A DNA stretch of 64,000 nucleotides from Occallatibacter riparius. GTDB taxonomy: Bacteria > Acidobacteriota > Terriglobia > Terriglobales > Acidobacteriaceae. The translations under genes were made by a program, and so were the position numbers. The notes beneath the pieces were generated by a model that searched no databases, was not told the origin of the DNA, and saw only the letters and a list, made by a program, of their open reading frames with translations. The stretch covers positions 5,022,001 through 5,086,000 of the forward strand of contig NZ_CP093313.1 in assembly GCF_025264625.1 (NCBI RefSeq), read 5' to 3'. Below are positions 47,728 through 55,982 of the stretch, in pieces (positions within the stretch are counted from its first letter, which is position 1; each line of letters begins with the position of its first letter).

Positions 47728-50676
47728 CTATGGTTTGGCGCCGCGGTTGAAGTCGATGGTTGTGGTGTAGGTGCCGTTCTCGTAGACGTTGGCTGCCCAG
47801 GGGACAGTGAGGGTCCACTTCGCGTTGGGATTGCAGCTGTTGATGCGGAGGGTGAACGTGACGGAGGCGGAGCCGTCCGCGGGCAGGTCGCCAAGGACCA
47901 TGGGGAAGCTCGGTGCCGTCATGGTCGGCGTGCACAACGGGCCCGAGGTCTGCTTGAGGGTGAGGCCGTTGAGCTGCATGCCCCAGGCCGTACCCACGCT
48001 GCCGTTGGTTGCGGTGAGCGTGATGGTGCGGGTATCGCTGGTGCCGGCGGTTACGGTGGACGAGAGCGTCATGCCGTAGCCGGGGAGCTGGGACTTGTCG
48101 ACGATGCCCCAGTAGGCTGGTTTGGCCTGGAGGGTGTGGTCGAAGGGCAATGGGTAGTCGGTGCGGTTGATGGGGAAGCTGTCGAGCCAAGTGTCGTCGT
48201 CAGCCATGCCCCAGATGGTTACGCGGTTGAGTTTGCCTGCGAGGCTCTTGAAGGCGTCGAAGGTGTCGGCGTAGAGCCAGCCTTGTTCGGCCAGGACGGA
48301 CGGCGGAATGTTACTGCCGTAGTCGTGGGTGCGATCGCCGCCGTTGTAGACGCTCTCGTCGTATTCAGTGACTTGCTGTTCGATGCCCGGGAAGTTGTCA
48401 GCGATGGTGTTGATGGCATGCACCATTGCGTTGACTGACGGGTAGTTGATGGCGTTGTGCATCTCGTGGCCGACGCCATCGACCGGAACGCCGCGCGAGC
48501 GCAGGTCGTTGACCACTTGCACGAGGCAGGCGAGGCGGTTGGTGTCGGCGGTTGAGTAGTCGTTGAGGTAGAGCTTTGTGCCCGCGGGAGCGTACTGGCG
48601 CGCTGCCTGGAAAGCGACGTCGAGATAGCTCTTGCCGAGCACCTGATAGAACGGGCCGTGCACGAGGCAGTCAGGCTGGTTGGGATCGAGCGGTTCGTTG
48701 ACCACATCCCAGAGTCCGACCTTAGTGCCGAAGTGCTGCACCTCGTTCTGGATGTGCTCCTGGATGTTGGCGATGACGGTGGCTTGATTGGTGGGCGAGT
48801 TGGTGCCGTCGCCATAGGCGTAGGACGGGGTTTGCGCGCCGGTGGCCCAGACGAGGTTGTGTCCGCGGACCAGCATGTTATTGCAGACGGCTACGTTGAC
48901 TTCGTTGTCGGCAGGGCCGAAGGTGAAGCTGCCCTTGGTGCTTTCAACGGAGCTCCACTTCATTTCGTTGCCGGGCGTGATGCTGTTGAAGTGCTTGGTG
49001 AGGAGTTGCTCATGCGCGCCGGAGAGGTCGGTTGCATCGACGGCCGCGCCGACGGGGAAGAAGGGCGACAACGTCTGGAAGATCGACGGGATGTCGGTCT
49101 GGATGGACGGGGGCGCCACGTAGGTGAGTTGGAAGTCGTCGAGGTAGAACGAAACGAGGTCGTTGCCTGAGGACACGGTCTGGAAGTAGAGGCTGGCTTG
49201 ACCCTGATCGTAGGCGCTGGCCATGTTGTAGCCCATCACGCTGACCTGGTGCCACTGACCGTCGGCCGGGATAGTTGGGCCGGGGTACGGAGTGACGCTC
49301 GGGAAGCTGGTGTTGCCGCCGATGGTGGTCTGGAGGCTGACGTTGATGGTGTGGTTGGTGCCGTCATTTGGCTGCAACATGACCCAGCCGCTGATGTTGT
49401 ACACGGAGCCGGGATACATCTTGTTGCTGATGCTGATGGAGGCGCCGTTCCAATTGGCGGTGCGGCCGGTGACGTAGAGGCTGTTGGTGCCGGTGTGCGC
49501 TACGTTGGCGGTGTTGGTGACGGTTGCAGAGCCGCGGCCGGTCCAGCCGTCGGTGCCGCCATCGTCAAAGTTGGTGCTGATGCCGGAGTTGTCCTGCTGG
49601 CTGGGATCGGGCGGCGGCGGCGCGAGCTGACTGATGACGACGTCGCTGATGTAGAAGGAGTCCGTCGCGCTGCTGGACTGGAAGTAAAGGGTGAGTCCAG
49701 TGGGCGGGCCGGGCTGATTGCTGAAGCTGAATGTGCCTTGCAGCTTGGCCCAGGTGCCGCCAGTCAGCGGGCTGGATGTGGCGAGATTGCTGTAGGTGCC
49801 GGAGGTGGCGCAGTCCGCAAGCTTGGTGGACATGGAGATGGTGGGACTGCTGGCATCAGCCTGCGCCAGCATGACATAGGCGCTGACCTGGTAGGTGGCT
49901 CCCGCCTTGAGGGTATTCAGGCTGAGCAGGTTGAGGGCGGGGCCCATGTAACCCGCGGTCCGATTGGTGGTGAGCAGGGCGTGCTGATTGCCGGCCGGAT
50001 CGGTGGCCATGGCGTTGGTCAGCGTGGGAGAGCCGAAGGGGAACCAGCCGTCGAGGCCGCCGTCGGCCCAGGTGTAAGTTGCGACGGGGGTTCCGCCGGG
50101 GGGCGGGGCGGTCTGGGTTATCACCACGTCATCGAGATAGAACGACTGCGAGGCGCCGGCACCGACGAGCTGCGCATAGAGCAGGGCACCGGTTTCAGTG
50201 GCGGAGGCATTGAAGGTACCGCCGATCTGCGCCCAGCCGGAGCTGTTTACGGGCACCTGGTAGGTGCCGATGGTGTCGTAGCAGGTTCCGCCGGAGCAGG
50301 AGGGGTCAGTGCGCGCGATGGTGAAGTTGGCATTAGTAGCGGTCTCGCCACTCGTGAGGCGCACGAATCCAGTGATGGTGTATTTTGCGCCGGGAAGCAG
50401 AACGCCGGCGAGCTGGATGGAGGGGCCCCCGGTGGCTCCAGCGCTGGTGGTGGTGAGCAGGCTGTAGTTGCCGCTCTGAGCGGCGGCGCTGGTGGACACC
50501 GGTGTGCTGGCGTTGTAGAACGAGCCCCATCCCTGGGTGCTGCCGTTCTCGAAGTCATAGGTGGCAACGACCTGCGCGTGCAGAGAGCGCGGCGCGAGGA
50601 AGAAGGCGAGGGTGAGGAGATAGGCGAAGAGTCTTATCGACCGCTGCCGATTGAAGTCACTGGCAAAGTGAAACAT
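47728..50676 (-). CDS. Secreted multi-domain GH10 endo-1,4-beta-xylanase
   Basis: A 982-aa secreted glycosidase for xylan breakdown. A signal peptide is followed by three CBM4/9/22-like carbohydrate-binding modules (about residues 35-190, 195-350 and 370-525, each ending in a YLDDxxIT- or YISDVVIS-like strand), then a GH10 barrel (about 550-880). The acid/base Glu is in WDVVNEP and the nucleophile Glu in VTEYDES. A C-terminal ~100-aa beta domain follows (GTSDTRTITLTATNGSVG). AGGAGG precedes the ATG at 50676. An extended palindrome upstream may be its operator. Confidence 0.93.
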   Translation of the reverse strand: MFHFASDFNRQRSIRLFAYLLTLAFFLAPRSLHAQVVATYDFENGSTQGWGSFYNASTPVSTSAAAQSGNYSLLTTTSAGATGGPSIQLAGVLLPGAKYTITGFVRLTSGETATNANFTIARTDPSCSGGTCYDTIGTYQVPVNSSGWAQIGGTFNASATETGALLYAQLVGAGASQSFYLDDVVITQTAPPPGGTPVATYTWADGGLDGWFPFGSPTLTNAMATDPAGNQHALLTTNRTAGYMGPALNLLSLNTLKAGATYQVSAYVMLAQADASSPTISMSTKLADCATSGTYSNLATSSPLTGGTWAKLQGTFSFSNQPGPPTGLTLYFQSSSATDSFYISDVVISQLAPPPPDPSQQDNSGISTNFDDGGTDGWTGRGSATVTNTANVAHTGTNSLYVTGRTANWNGASISISNKMYPGSVYNISGWVMLQPNDGTNHTINVSLQTTIGGNTSFPSVTPYPGPTIPADGQWHQVSVMGYNMASAYDQGQASLYFQTVSSGNDLVSFYLDDFQLTYVAPPSIQTDIPSIFQTLSPFFPVGAAVDATDLSGAHEQLLTKHFNSITPGNEMKWSSVESTKGSFTFGPADNEVNVAVCNNMLVRGHNLVWATGAQTPSYAYGDGTNSPTNQATVIANIQEHIQNEVQHFGTKVGLWDVVNEPLDPNQPDCLVHGPFYQVLGKSYLDVAFQAARQYAPAGTKLYLNDYSTADTNRLACLVQVVNDLRSRGVPVDGVGHEMHNAINYPSVNAMVHAINTIADNFPGIEQQVTEYDESVYNGGDRTHDYGSNIPPSVLAEQGWLYADTFDAFKSLAGKLNRVTIWGMADDDTWLDSFPINRTDYPLPFDHTLQAKPAYWGIVDKSQLPGYGMTLSSTVTAGTSDTRTITLTATNGSVGTAWGMQLNGLTLKQTSGPLCTPTMTAPSFPMVLGDLPADGSASVTFTLRINSCNPNAKWTLTVPWAANVYENGTYTTTIDFNRGAKP

Positions 50677-50744
50677 GGGCCCTCCTGGTACAGGCAATAG
50701 GAAAAGTGACGCCTCTTGAAGGCGAGCGAGGAGGCGAGGGAAAT

Positions 50745-50777
50745 CGCACCGAGTAATTCGATTTACTCGATCGTGCG
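50745..50777. promoter_or_regulatory. Extended palindrome upstream of the xylanase gene
   Basis: CGCACC-GAGTAA (50745-50756), spacer TTCGAT, TTACTCG-ATC-GTGCG (50763-50777). Both arms pair with a 3-nt asymmetry. It lies about 70-100 nt before the xylanase ATG and may bind a LacI- or GntR-type regulator. Confidence 0.5.
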
Positions 50778-50895
50778 GGAGTATAGACACGGCTTTGCAG
50801 GGGTGTCAAGGTGGTTTTTGGAAGGTAAGCCCGGGGCGGGGATTGCGGAGGGATCAGGTGGGGAATGAGTTGAAAAGAACGAAGGAGCGAAAGAT

Positions 50896-50914
50896 CCCCC
50901 GGTGTGGCCGGGGG
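50896..50914 (-). terminator. Hairpin after the zinc-ribbon gene
   Basis: CCCCCGG pairs with CCGGGGG around TGTGG, and on the minus strand it is followed by ATCTTTCG. It lies just past the stop of the 70-aa gene. Confidence 0.6.
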
Positions 50915-50918
50915 ACTT

Positions 50919-51131
50919 TCAGCTTTCTTTGCGGTAGAGCATGTCGCGCATGGTTTTGCGGCGGGCTTCGTTCATCTCCGCATTGTCAGTGCGGTAGTCG
51001 CCTGCCGTGGGTTTGGTGGTGTCCTCTTCAGGCTCGGAACAGACGGGGCAACGGTTGGCAAAGCCCGGTTTGCCGGGGCGCAGCTCGAACTCATCTCCAC
51101 AGACGACGCAGGTTTTGATCGGGAATGGCAT
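50919..51131 (-). CDS. Small zinc-ribbon protein
   Basis: A 70-aa protein with two CxxC pairs (KTCVVCGDEF and NRCPVCSEP), 17 residues apart, forming a likely zinc ribbon, and a charged helical C-terminus (EMNEARRKTMRDMLYRK). No known family. It lies between the xylanase and pyrD genes and is followed by a hairpin. Confidence 0.7.
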   Translation of the reverse strand: MPFPIKTCVVCGDEFELRPGKPGFANRCPVCSEPEEDTTKPTAGDYRTDNAEMNEARRKTMRDMLYRKES

Positions 51132-51215
51132 GGCTTTTTCTCTTCGTGCTTTTTGATGTTGTTTTAGCGATTGGGTTGCGGTCTGCTGTTGAAATTTCCA
51201 GTTTGTGCGGGGCCG

Positions 51216-52142
51216 CTAGGGCTTCGGAATCTCGAGGGCCTTCGTTAGGCTGGTGACGGACTCGATGTGATGGCCGCGGCACCAAGATTCGAGGCCCTTG
51301 ACGAGACGCTCGGTGGCGCGCGGATCGGCGTAGCTTGCGGTGCCGACCTGGACAGCAGTGGCTCCGGCGAGGAGGAATTCAACCGCGTCTTCTGGCGTGA
51401 TGATGCCGCCCATACCAAGGATCGGGATCTTCACGGCGCGGGCCGTTTCATAGACCATGCGCAGGGCGATGGGCTTGATGGCGGGGCCGGAGAGGCCGCC
51501 GGTGATGTTGGTGAGGCGGGGCTGGCGGGTTTCGACGTCGATGGACATGGCCATGAAGGTGTTGACGAGGCTGACGGCGTCGGCGCCGGAGCTTTCGCTG
51601 ATTTGGGCCATCTGCGCGATGGAGGTGACGTTGGGCGAGAGCTTGACGATGAGGGGGCGCTTGCTGATGGCCTTGACGCGGCCAACGAGGTATTCGAGCG
51701 AGCCGCAATCGGAACCGAAGGCCATGCCGCCGGCGTGGACATTGGGGCAGGAGACGTTGAGTTCGTAGGCGGCGATGCCTTCAGCCTGATTGAGGCGCTC
51801 GACAACGGCAACGTAGTCGCCGACGGTGTAGCCGAAGACGTTGACGATGACGTTGGCGCGCGGGTATTTCTTCAGCGCGGAAAGCTTGGTGGCGATGAAG
51901 TCTTCGACGCCGACGTTCTGGAGGCCGATGGCGTTGAGCATGCCGGCGGCGGTCTGGATGAGGCGCGGGGCTCGGTTGCCCTCCATGGGCTGGAGGGAGA
52001 TGCCCTTGGTGACGAAAGCGCCGAGGGCTTCGAGGGAGACGATCTCCTCGAATTCGATTCCGTAGCCGAAGGTGCCGCTGGCGGCGATGATGGGGTTGGC
52101 CAGGGTGATGCCGGCCAACGTGACTTGCATGTTGGGCTTCAA
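51216..52142 (-). CDS. pyrD: Dihydroorotate dehydrogenase, class 1
   Basis: A 308-aa FMN enzyme of pyrimidine synthesis. Class 1 features: NPIIAASGTFGYG near the N-terminus, NVSCPNVHAGG with the Cys base typical of class 1B, KLSPNV, and GMGGIITPEDAVEFLLAGA with GTASYADPRA at the phosphate site. Class 1B enzymes work with a PyrK electron-transfer subunit; pyrK is not seen in the window. Confidence 0.95.
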   Translation of the reverse strand: MKPNMQVTLAGITLANPIIAASGTFGYGIEFEEIVSLEALGAFVTKGISLQPMEGNRAPRLIQTAAGMLNAIGLQNVGVEDFIATKLSALKKYPRANVIVNVFGYTVGDYVAVVERLNQAEGIAAYELNVSCPNVHAGGMAFGSDCGSLEYLVGRVKAISKRPLIVKLSPNVTSIAQMAQISESSGADAVSLVNTFMAMSIDVETRQPRLTNITGGLSGPAIKPIALRMVYETARAVKIPILGMGGIITPEDAVEFLLAGATAVQVGTASYADPRATERLVKGLESWCRGHHIESVTSLTKALEIPKP

Positions 52143-52233
52143 TGAATGAGTTTCCAGTGATTAGTGGTTAGTAGCAGGCGAACACGTAGTCCGTTGGCCA
52201 CGTGATCAGCCATTTCTGCGCATTCGTCGCCTT

Positions 52234-53940
52234 CTATTTTATCGCTGCGGTGGCGGTGGGCTTGAGGGCCTCGGTGAGGACGCGGCCGACGGAGGCTGAC
52301 GGCTGATTGACGCCGGCGAGGGAGGCGAAGGTGGCGGCGAGGTCGACGGGCGCTACGCGCTCGCGGTACTCGCCGGGGGCGAAGGGCGCGCCGTAGAAGG
52401 CGAGAGGGACGTGGCGGTCGTAAGACCAGGGGCTGTAGTGGGTGGTGCCTCCGGCGCCGCTGCCCTGGATCTGGTAGGCATCGAGCATGGCCATCACGAA
52501 CCAGTTGCCGTGATCGGCGTAGCTGTGGGCGATGCGGCGGCCCCACTCGGAGGGCGGAAGCTCAGAGTGGGCGAGTTGCAGGCGCGTGTAGACAGCCTGT
52601 ACGCGGGGCGCCGGCGGGAGGCGATGCTGGAGGGGGAGTTCAGACTTGGGCTGGGGAGCGGAGGCGGCGACGGCTTCTTGCACGAGGGCGGCGACGGCGT
52701 CTTCGGCAGTCTTTTCGTCGACTTTAGCTTGCTCGAATGCCTGCTTGTTGAGGGTGATGTAGGGCAGGTCGGGATCGGGCATGAGGTACTGGGTCTCGCT
52801 GCCGGGGGAGAAGCGCTCGTTGAGTTTCGTATTGATGGCAGCATCGATTTCCGTCATGTTGACGGCGACGGCGGAGATGCCAAGCTGGGCGGCCTCGCTG
52901 GGAACGGGGGCAACGCCGTGATCGGCGCTGAGGGCTAGCCAGACGTTCTTCAGGCCGACGGTCTTGTCGAGCCAGGTGAAGAATGCGTCGAGGTCGTGGT
53001 CGAGGCCGAGGACCATCCGGTGTTCCTGAGGGGAATCGGGGCCGAAGGCGTGGCCTTCGATGTCGTTGGCTGAGAGGGAGATGGTGATCTCGTCGGTGAC
53101 TCCGTTCTGGCCGAGATGTTCATTCTGGATGAGCGCCTGCGCGAAGTCGAGCTCGTAGCTGTTGGCGGCGGGCATGCGGCCGACCTGCTCGAAGAACTGG
53201 TCAGTGCCGTCGGCGAGGGCTTCATGCGCGGCGCGCTGGCGGCGGTCGCTCGCGTTGAAGGCGTGGACCCACTCGGGGAGGTGCTCCATGTAATAGGTGG
53301 AGGTGGTGAACTGGCCGCTGGCGGGTTCGAGCCAGTAAGCGGCGTTGGCGGATTGGCCGGAAGGAAGGATGGAGGCGCGGTCTTTGAGCGAGACGCCGAA
53401 GACGCGTGCCTTGCCCTGCGTGGCGAGGCGTAGTTCGTCGCCGAGAGTGGTGGCGCGGAGGTTGCGCGGGGAGGAACCGATGAGGTACTTGAGGGCGCTC
53501 GGCTGGGCGTTGGGCAGGTTGGCGGGGATGACGTTCGATGGCACGTCTACGAGCTGATAGCGCTCGTCTTCAACGGAGCTGATTTTGTGGTGGGCGTCGC
53601 GTGAGGTGTCCCACCACTCGTTGGTTTCGATGCCGTGGCCGTCAGAGTACGCGCCTGTGCCGATGGTGGCGTGGCCGGGAGCGGTCTTGGTGTTGGCGTA
53701 GTCGTAGTAGCAGTTGGTGAACCACGCGCCTTCATCAGTGAAGAGGCGGAAGCCGCGGCCTTTGAATTCGGAGTGGAAGCGATTGAGGTAGTCGCCGCGG
53801 AACTGGTCGATGACGACGATGACGATGAGTTTGGGGTTGCCGGAGTAGACCTGCGCAGGAAGGAAGGTGGGAGAGAAGAAAAGGATCAGAAGAGCAAGGC
53901 AAGAGAAGAGGGCATAGGACCGACGCCGGGGCATGGACAT
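52234..53940 (-). CDS. Exported alkaline-phosphatase-superfamily protein (nucleotide pyrophosphatase/phosphodiesterase type)
   Basis: A 568-aa protein with a signal peptide (ALFSCLALLILFFSPTFLPAQ). Metal-site segments are LIVIVVIDQFRGDYL, the Thr nucleophile in ANTKTAPGHATIGTGA, SANDIEGHAFGPDSP, and LSADHGVAP with SYADHGNWF near the C-terminus. This order is that of PF01663-like phosphodiesterases/PhoA-superfamily enzymes. Substrate unknown; a periplasmic phosphate-scavenging role is possible. Repeat B copy 3 lies upstream of its start. Confidence 0.9.
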   Translation of the reverse strand: MSMPRRRSYALFSCLALLILFFSPTFLPAQVYSGNPKLIVIVVIDQFRGDYLNRFHSEFKGRGFRLFTDEGAWFTNCYYDYANTKTAPGHATIGTGAYSDGHGIETNEWWDTSRDAHHKISSVEDERYQLVDVPSNVIPANLPNAQPSALKYLIGSSPRNLRATTLGDELRLATQGKARVFGVSLKDRASILPSGQSANAAYWLEPASGQFTTSTYYMEHLPEWVHAFNASDRRQRAAHEALADGTDQFFEQVGRMPAANSYELDFAQALIQNEHLGQNGVTDEITISLSANDIEGHAFGPDSPQEHRMVLGLDHDLDAFFTWLDKTVGLKNVWLALSADHGVAPVPSEAAQLGISAVAVNMTEIDAAINTKLNERFSPGSETQYLMPDPDLPYITLNKQAFEQAKVDEKTAEDAVAALVQEAVAASAPQPKSELPLQHRLPPAPRVQAVYTRLQLAHSELPPSEWGRRIAHSYADHGNWFVMAMLDAYQIQGSGAGGTTHYSPWSYDRHVPLAFYGAPFAPGEYRERVAPVDLAATFASLAGVNQPSASVGRVLTEALKPTATAAIK

Positions 53941-53981
53941 AGTTCGATGATAAAGAACGGAGGGTTACAGGGTTGTTGCAG

Positions 53982-54058
53982 TATTCGTGGAGCGTGCGAA
54001 AGGCAACCGCAGATCCCTCCACTCCGCTACGCTTTGGTCGGGATGACACCTCTGTGGA
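53982..54058 (+). repeat. Dispersed repeat family B, copy 3
   Basis: ATTCGTGGAGCGTGCGAAAG, then GCAACCGCAGATCCCTCCAC and, after an insertion of about 10 nt, GGTCGGGATGACACCTCTG. Confidence 0.75.
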
Positions 54059-54121
54059 GGAGCGCGCCTTTTTCCGTTAGCTGATCTTCTTCAGGACAGA
54101 GAAAGCAGAGCAAAGCAGCAA

Positions 54122-54148
54122 AACGGGCAGCCTGAGTAGCTGCCCGTT
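54122..54148 (-). terminator. Intrinsic terminator of ilvE
   Basis: AACGGGCAGC pairs with GCTGCCCGTT around a 7-nt loop. On the minus strand it is followed by TTGCTGCTTTGC, so it probably terminates ilvE. Confidence 0.65.
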
Positions 54149-54171
54149 CTGTTGTGAGATCGAGATTGTTG

Positions 54172-55113
54172 TTAGGCGCTGACGGTTTCCTGGCTGCCGA
54201 CTTTGACTGGGGTGAGCCAGCCGAACTTGTCGGGCTTGAGGCCGTTGGCGATGCCGAAGAATTCGTCGGCAATGCGCTTGGTGATTTCGCCGGGCTTACC
54301 GTCACCGATGACAACGCGATCGATGGAGCGGATGGGCGAGACTTCCGCGGCAGTGCCGGTGAAGAAGACTTCGTCTGCGATGTAGAGCAGCTCGCGCGGA
54401 ATGGTCTGCTCGATGACCGTGAGGCCGAGGTGGCGCGAGATGGTGAGTACGGAGTCGCGCGTGATGCCGGAGAGCGCGGAGTTGGAAAGCGGCGGGGTGT
54501 AGAGGACGCCGTTACGGATGATGAAGACGTTCTCGCCGGAGCCCTCGCTGACGTACCCATTTACGTCGAGGGCAATGCCTTCGGCGTAGCCGTTGGTGTC
54601 GGCTTCCATACGGATGAGCTGCGAGTTCATGTAGTTTGCGCCGGCCTTGGCGAGAGCGGGCATGGTGTTGGGAGCAAGGCGGTTCCAGCTGGAGACGCAG
54701 ACGTCGGCCGCATCGCCGCCGGAGACGTACTTGCCCCACGGATAGTTGGCGATGTAGATGTCGATGGGCGAGCCCTTGGGGTTGACGCCGATTTCGCCGT
54801 AGCCGCGCAGGGCGATGGGCCGGATGTAGCACGGGGCTACCCCGTTGGCTTCAATGGTGTCGACCACCGCGGCGCAGAGCTCGTCAAGCGAGTAGGGCAA
54901 CGCCATGCGGTAGATCTTGGCAGAGTCAATAAGACGCTGCATGTGTTCAGGCAGACGAAACACGGCCGCACCCTGCGGCTGTGAGTAGCAGCGGATGCCC
55001 TCGAACACGCTGGAGCCGTAGTGAACCACGTGGCTCATGACGTGGATGGTCGCGCTCTCCCAGGGGATCAGGTTGCCGTTGTGCCAGATTTTTGAGGTGG
55101 GCTGGATGGGCAT
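54172..55113 (-). CDS. ilvE: Branched-chain amino acid aminotransferase
   Basis: A 313-aa PLP-dependent class IV aminotransferase for the last step of Val, Leu and Ile synthesis. The PLP Lys lies in MPALAKAGANYMNSQLIRM; other markers are HYGSSVFEGIRCY, EGIALDVNGYVSEGSGENVF and LYIADEVFFTGTAAEVSPI. I chose the ATG at 55113; the frame is open to 55173. It appears monocistronic. Confidence 0.95.
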   Translation of the reverse strand: MPIQPTSKIWHNGNLIPWESATIHVMSHVVHYGSSVFEGIRCYSQPQGAAVFRLPEHMQRLIDSAKIYRMALPYSLDELCAAVVDTIEANGVAPCYIRPIALRGYGEIGVNPKGSPIDIYIANYPWGKYVSGGDAADVCVSSWNRLAPNTMPALAKAGANYMNSQLIRMEADTNGYAEGIALDVNGYVSEGSGENVFIIRNGVLYTPPLSNSALSGITRDSVLTISRHLGLTVIEQTIPRELLYIADEVFFTGTAAEVSPIRSIDRVVIGDGKPGEITKRIADEFFGIANGLKPDKFGWLTPVKVGSQETVSA

Positions 55114-55353
55114 GAGACTCCTTGCCGCGCGAACCCCGCGCGTGTACTCAAGCCTACCGCGATCAGGGTGCACGTGTCATCCGCGCGTAAATACCCCCTC
55201 AACGTCGTTTTCGCAGGGATCACGTGCGTTGTTGAGGTGACGAGTTCTGATCGCCCAGCCCACCAGGGTGATACTGCGCTGTTGCGCAGACGCGGCACGC
55301 AAGTCTATTTGCCTGAACCTGGGACAGCTACGAATCGCGAATTGTATTTAGTT

Positions 55354-55518
55354 CTAGGTGCGGACCGAGCCCATTTCGCAGCCGGGGTGCCCGCAGGTGC
55401 AGAGGATCTCCACTTTGGTGGCGACGCCCTCGCAATGAGCGCTGCAATATTTAGCGTTGGCGGGGGGCACACAGCTACAAGCCGCATTTCCGCATTTTTT
55501 GGGGGTCTGGGCAGCCAT
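55354..55518 (-). CDS. Metallothionein-like Cys-rich peptide
   Basis: A 54-aa protein with nine Cys and His residues (KKCGNAACSCVPPANAKYCS, AHCEG, LCTCGHPGCEMG). The pattern resembles bacterial SmtA/BmtA-type metallothioneins that bind Zn or Cd. The ATG at 55518 has AGGAGGAG upstream; the frame is open to 55596, but that part looks non-coding. The neighbours do not hint at a specific metal. Confidence 0.8.
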   Translation of the reverse strand: MAAQTPKKCGNAACSCVPPANAKYCSAHCEGVATKVEILCTCGHPGCEMGSVRT

Positions 55519-55631
55519 TAGGTTCTCCTCCTTGATGTAAGAAACGGAGCCGAACTGGGGAATCACTGCCTTACAAAACAATTCCGCGAAAAGCATAGCC
55601 CAAGTGAAGCGGAATTGTCACGGCGCTGCCG

Positions 55632-55662
55632 AGTGGGTAGTGGTTAGCGAGTAGTGACCAGC
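55632..55662. repeat. GTAGTGGTTAGC-type direct repeats (family H)
   Basis: GTGGGTAGTGGTTAGCGAGT followed by AGTGACCAGCAGG. Related runs occur at 34275-34310 and 52150-52178. Confidence 0.45.
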
Positions 55663-55669
55663 AGGTGGG

Positions 55670-55894
55670 CTACTTGCGGAACTGAGAGATGATCCACAAC
55701 ACCAGGGTGAGAACGATGCTGATGAGAATGGATGTTCCCAGAGGGAAATAGACCTGCGTGTTTTTGCCGCGCCAGGCGAAGTCACCGGGTAAACGGCCGA
55801 GCGGGAGGCCGATGCGTCCGGCGAGCATGAGCACGGCGCCGATGACGACGAGGACCAGGCCGAGGCCGAGGATGAGTTTGCCCAGATCTGTCAC
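55670..55894 (-). CDS. DUF2905 small membrane protein
   Basis: A 74-aa protein with two hydrophobic helices (LGLVLVVIGAVLMLAGRIGL and TSILISIVLTLVLWIIS) separated by LPGDFAWRGKNTQVYFPLG, the DUF2905 signature. The function is unknown. It is separated from the divergent ion-channel-like gene by about 90 nt. Confidence 0.88.
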   Translation of the reverse strand: MTDLGKLILGLGLVLVVIGAVLMLAGRIGLPLGRLPGDFAWRGKNTQVYFPLGTSILISIVLTLVLWIISQFRK

Positions 55895-55982
55895 GGGACT
55901 GTGCTGCGCCTCTGATGGCTAGAATACAAGCACCGGCAGCGAATGTTTCACGCCTGCCGTGCGCATAGGAACGGAGGCAGCT

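Noticed and set aside
49198-50700. A 500-codon plus-strand open frame
   Set aside because: It is antisense to the CBM part of the xylanase and has no domain signature.
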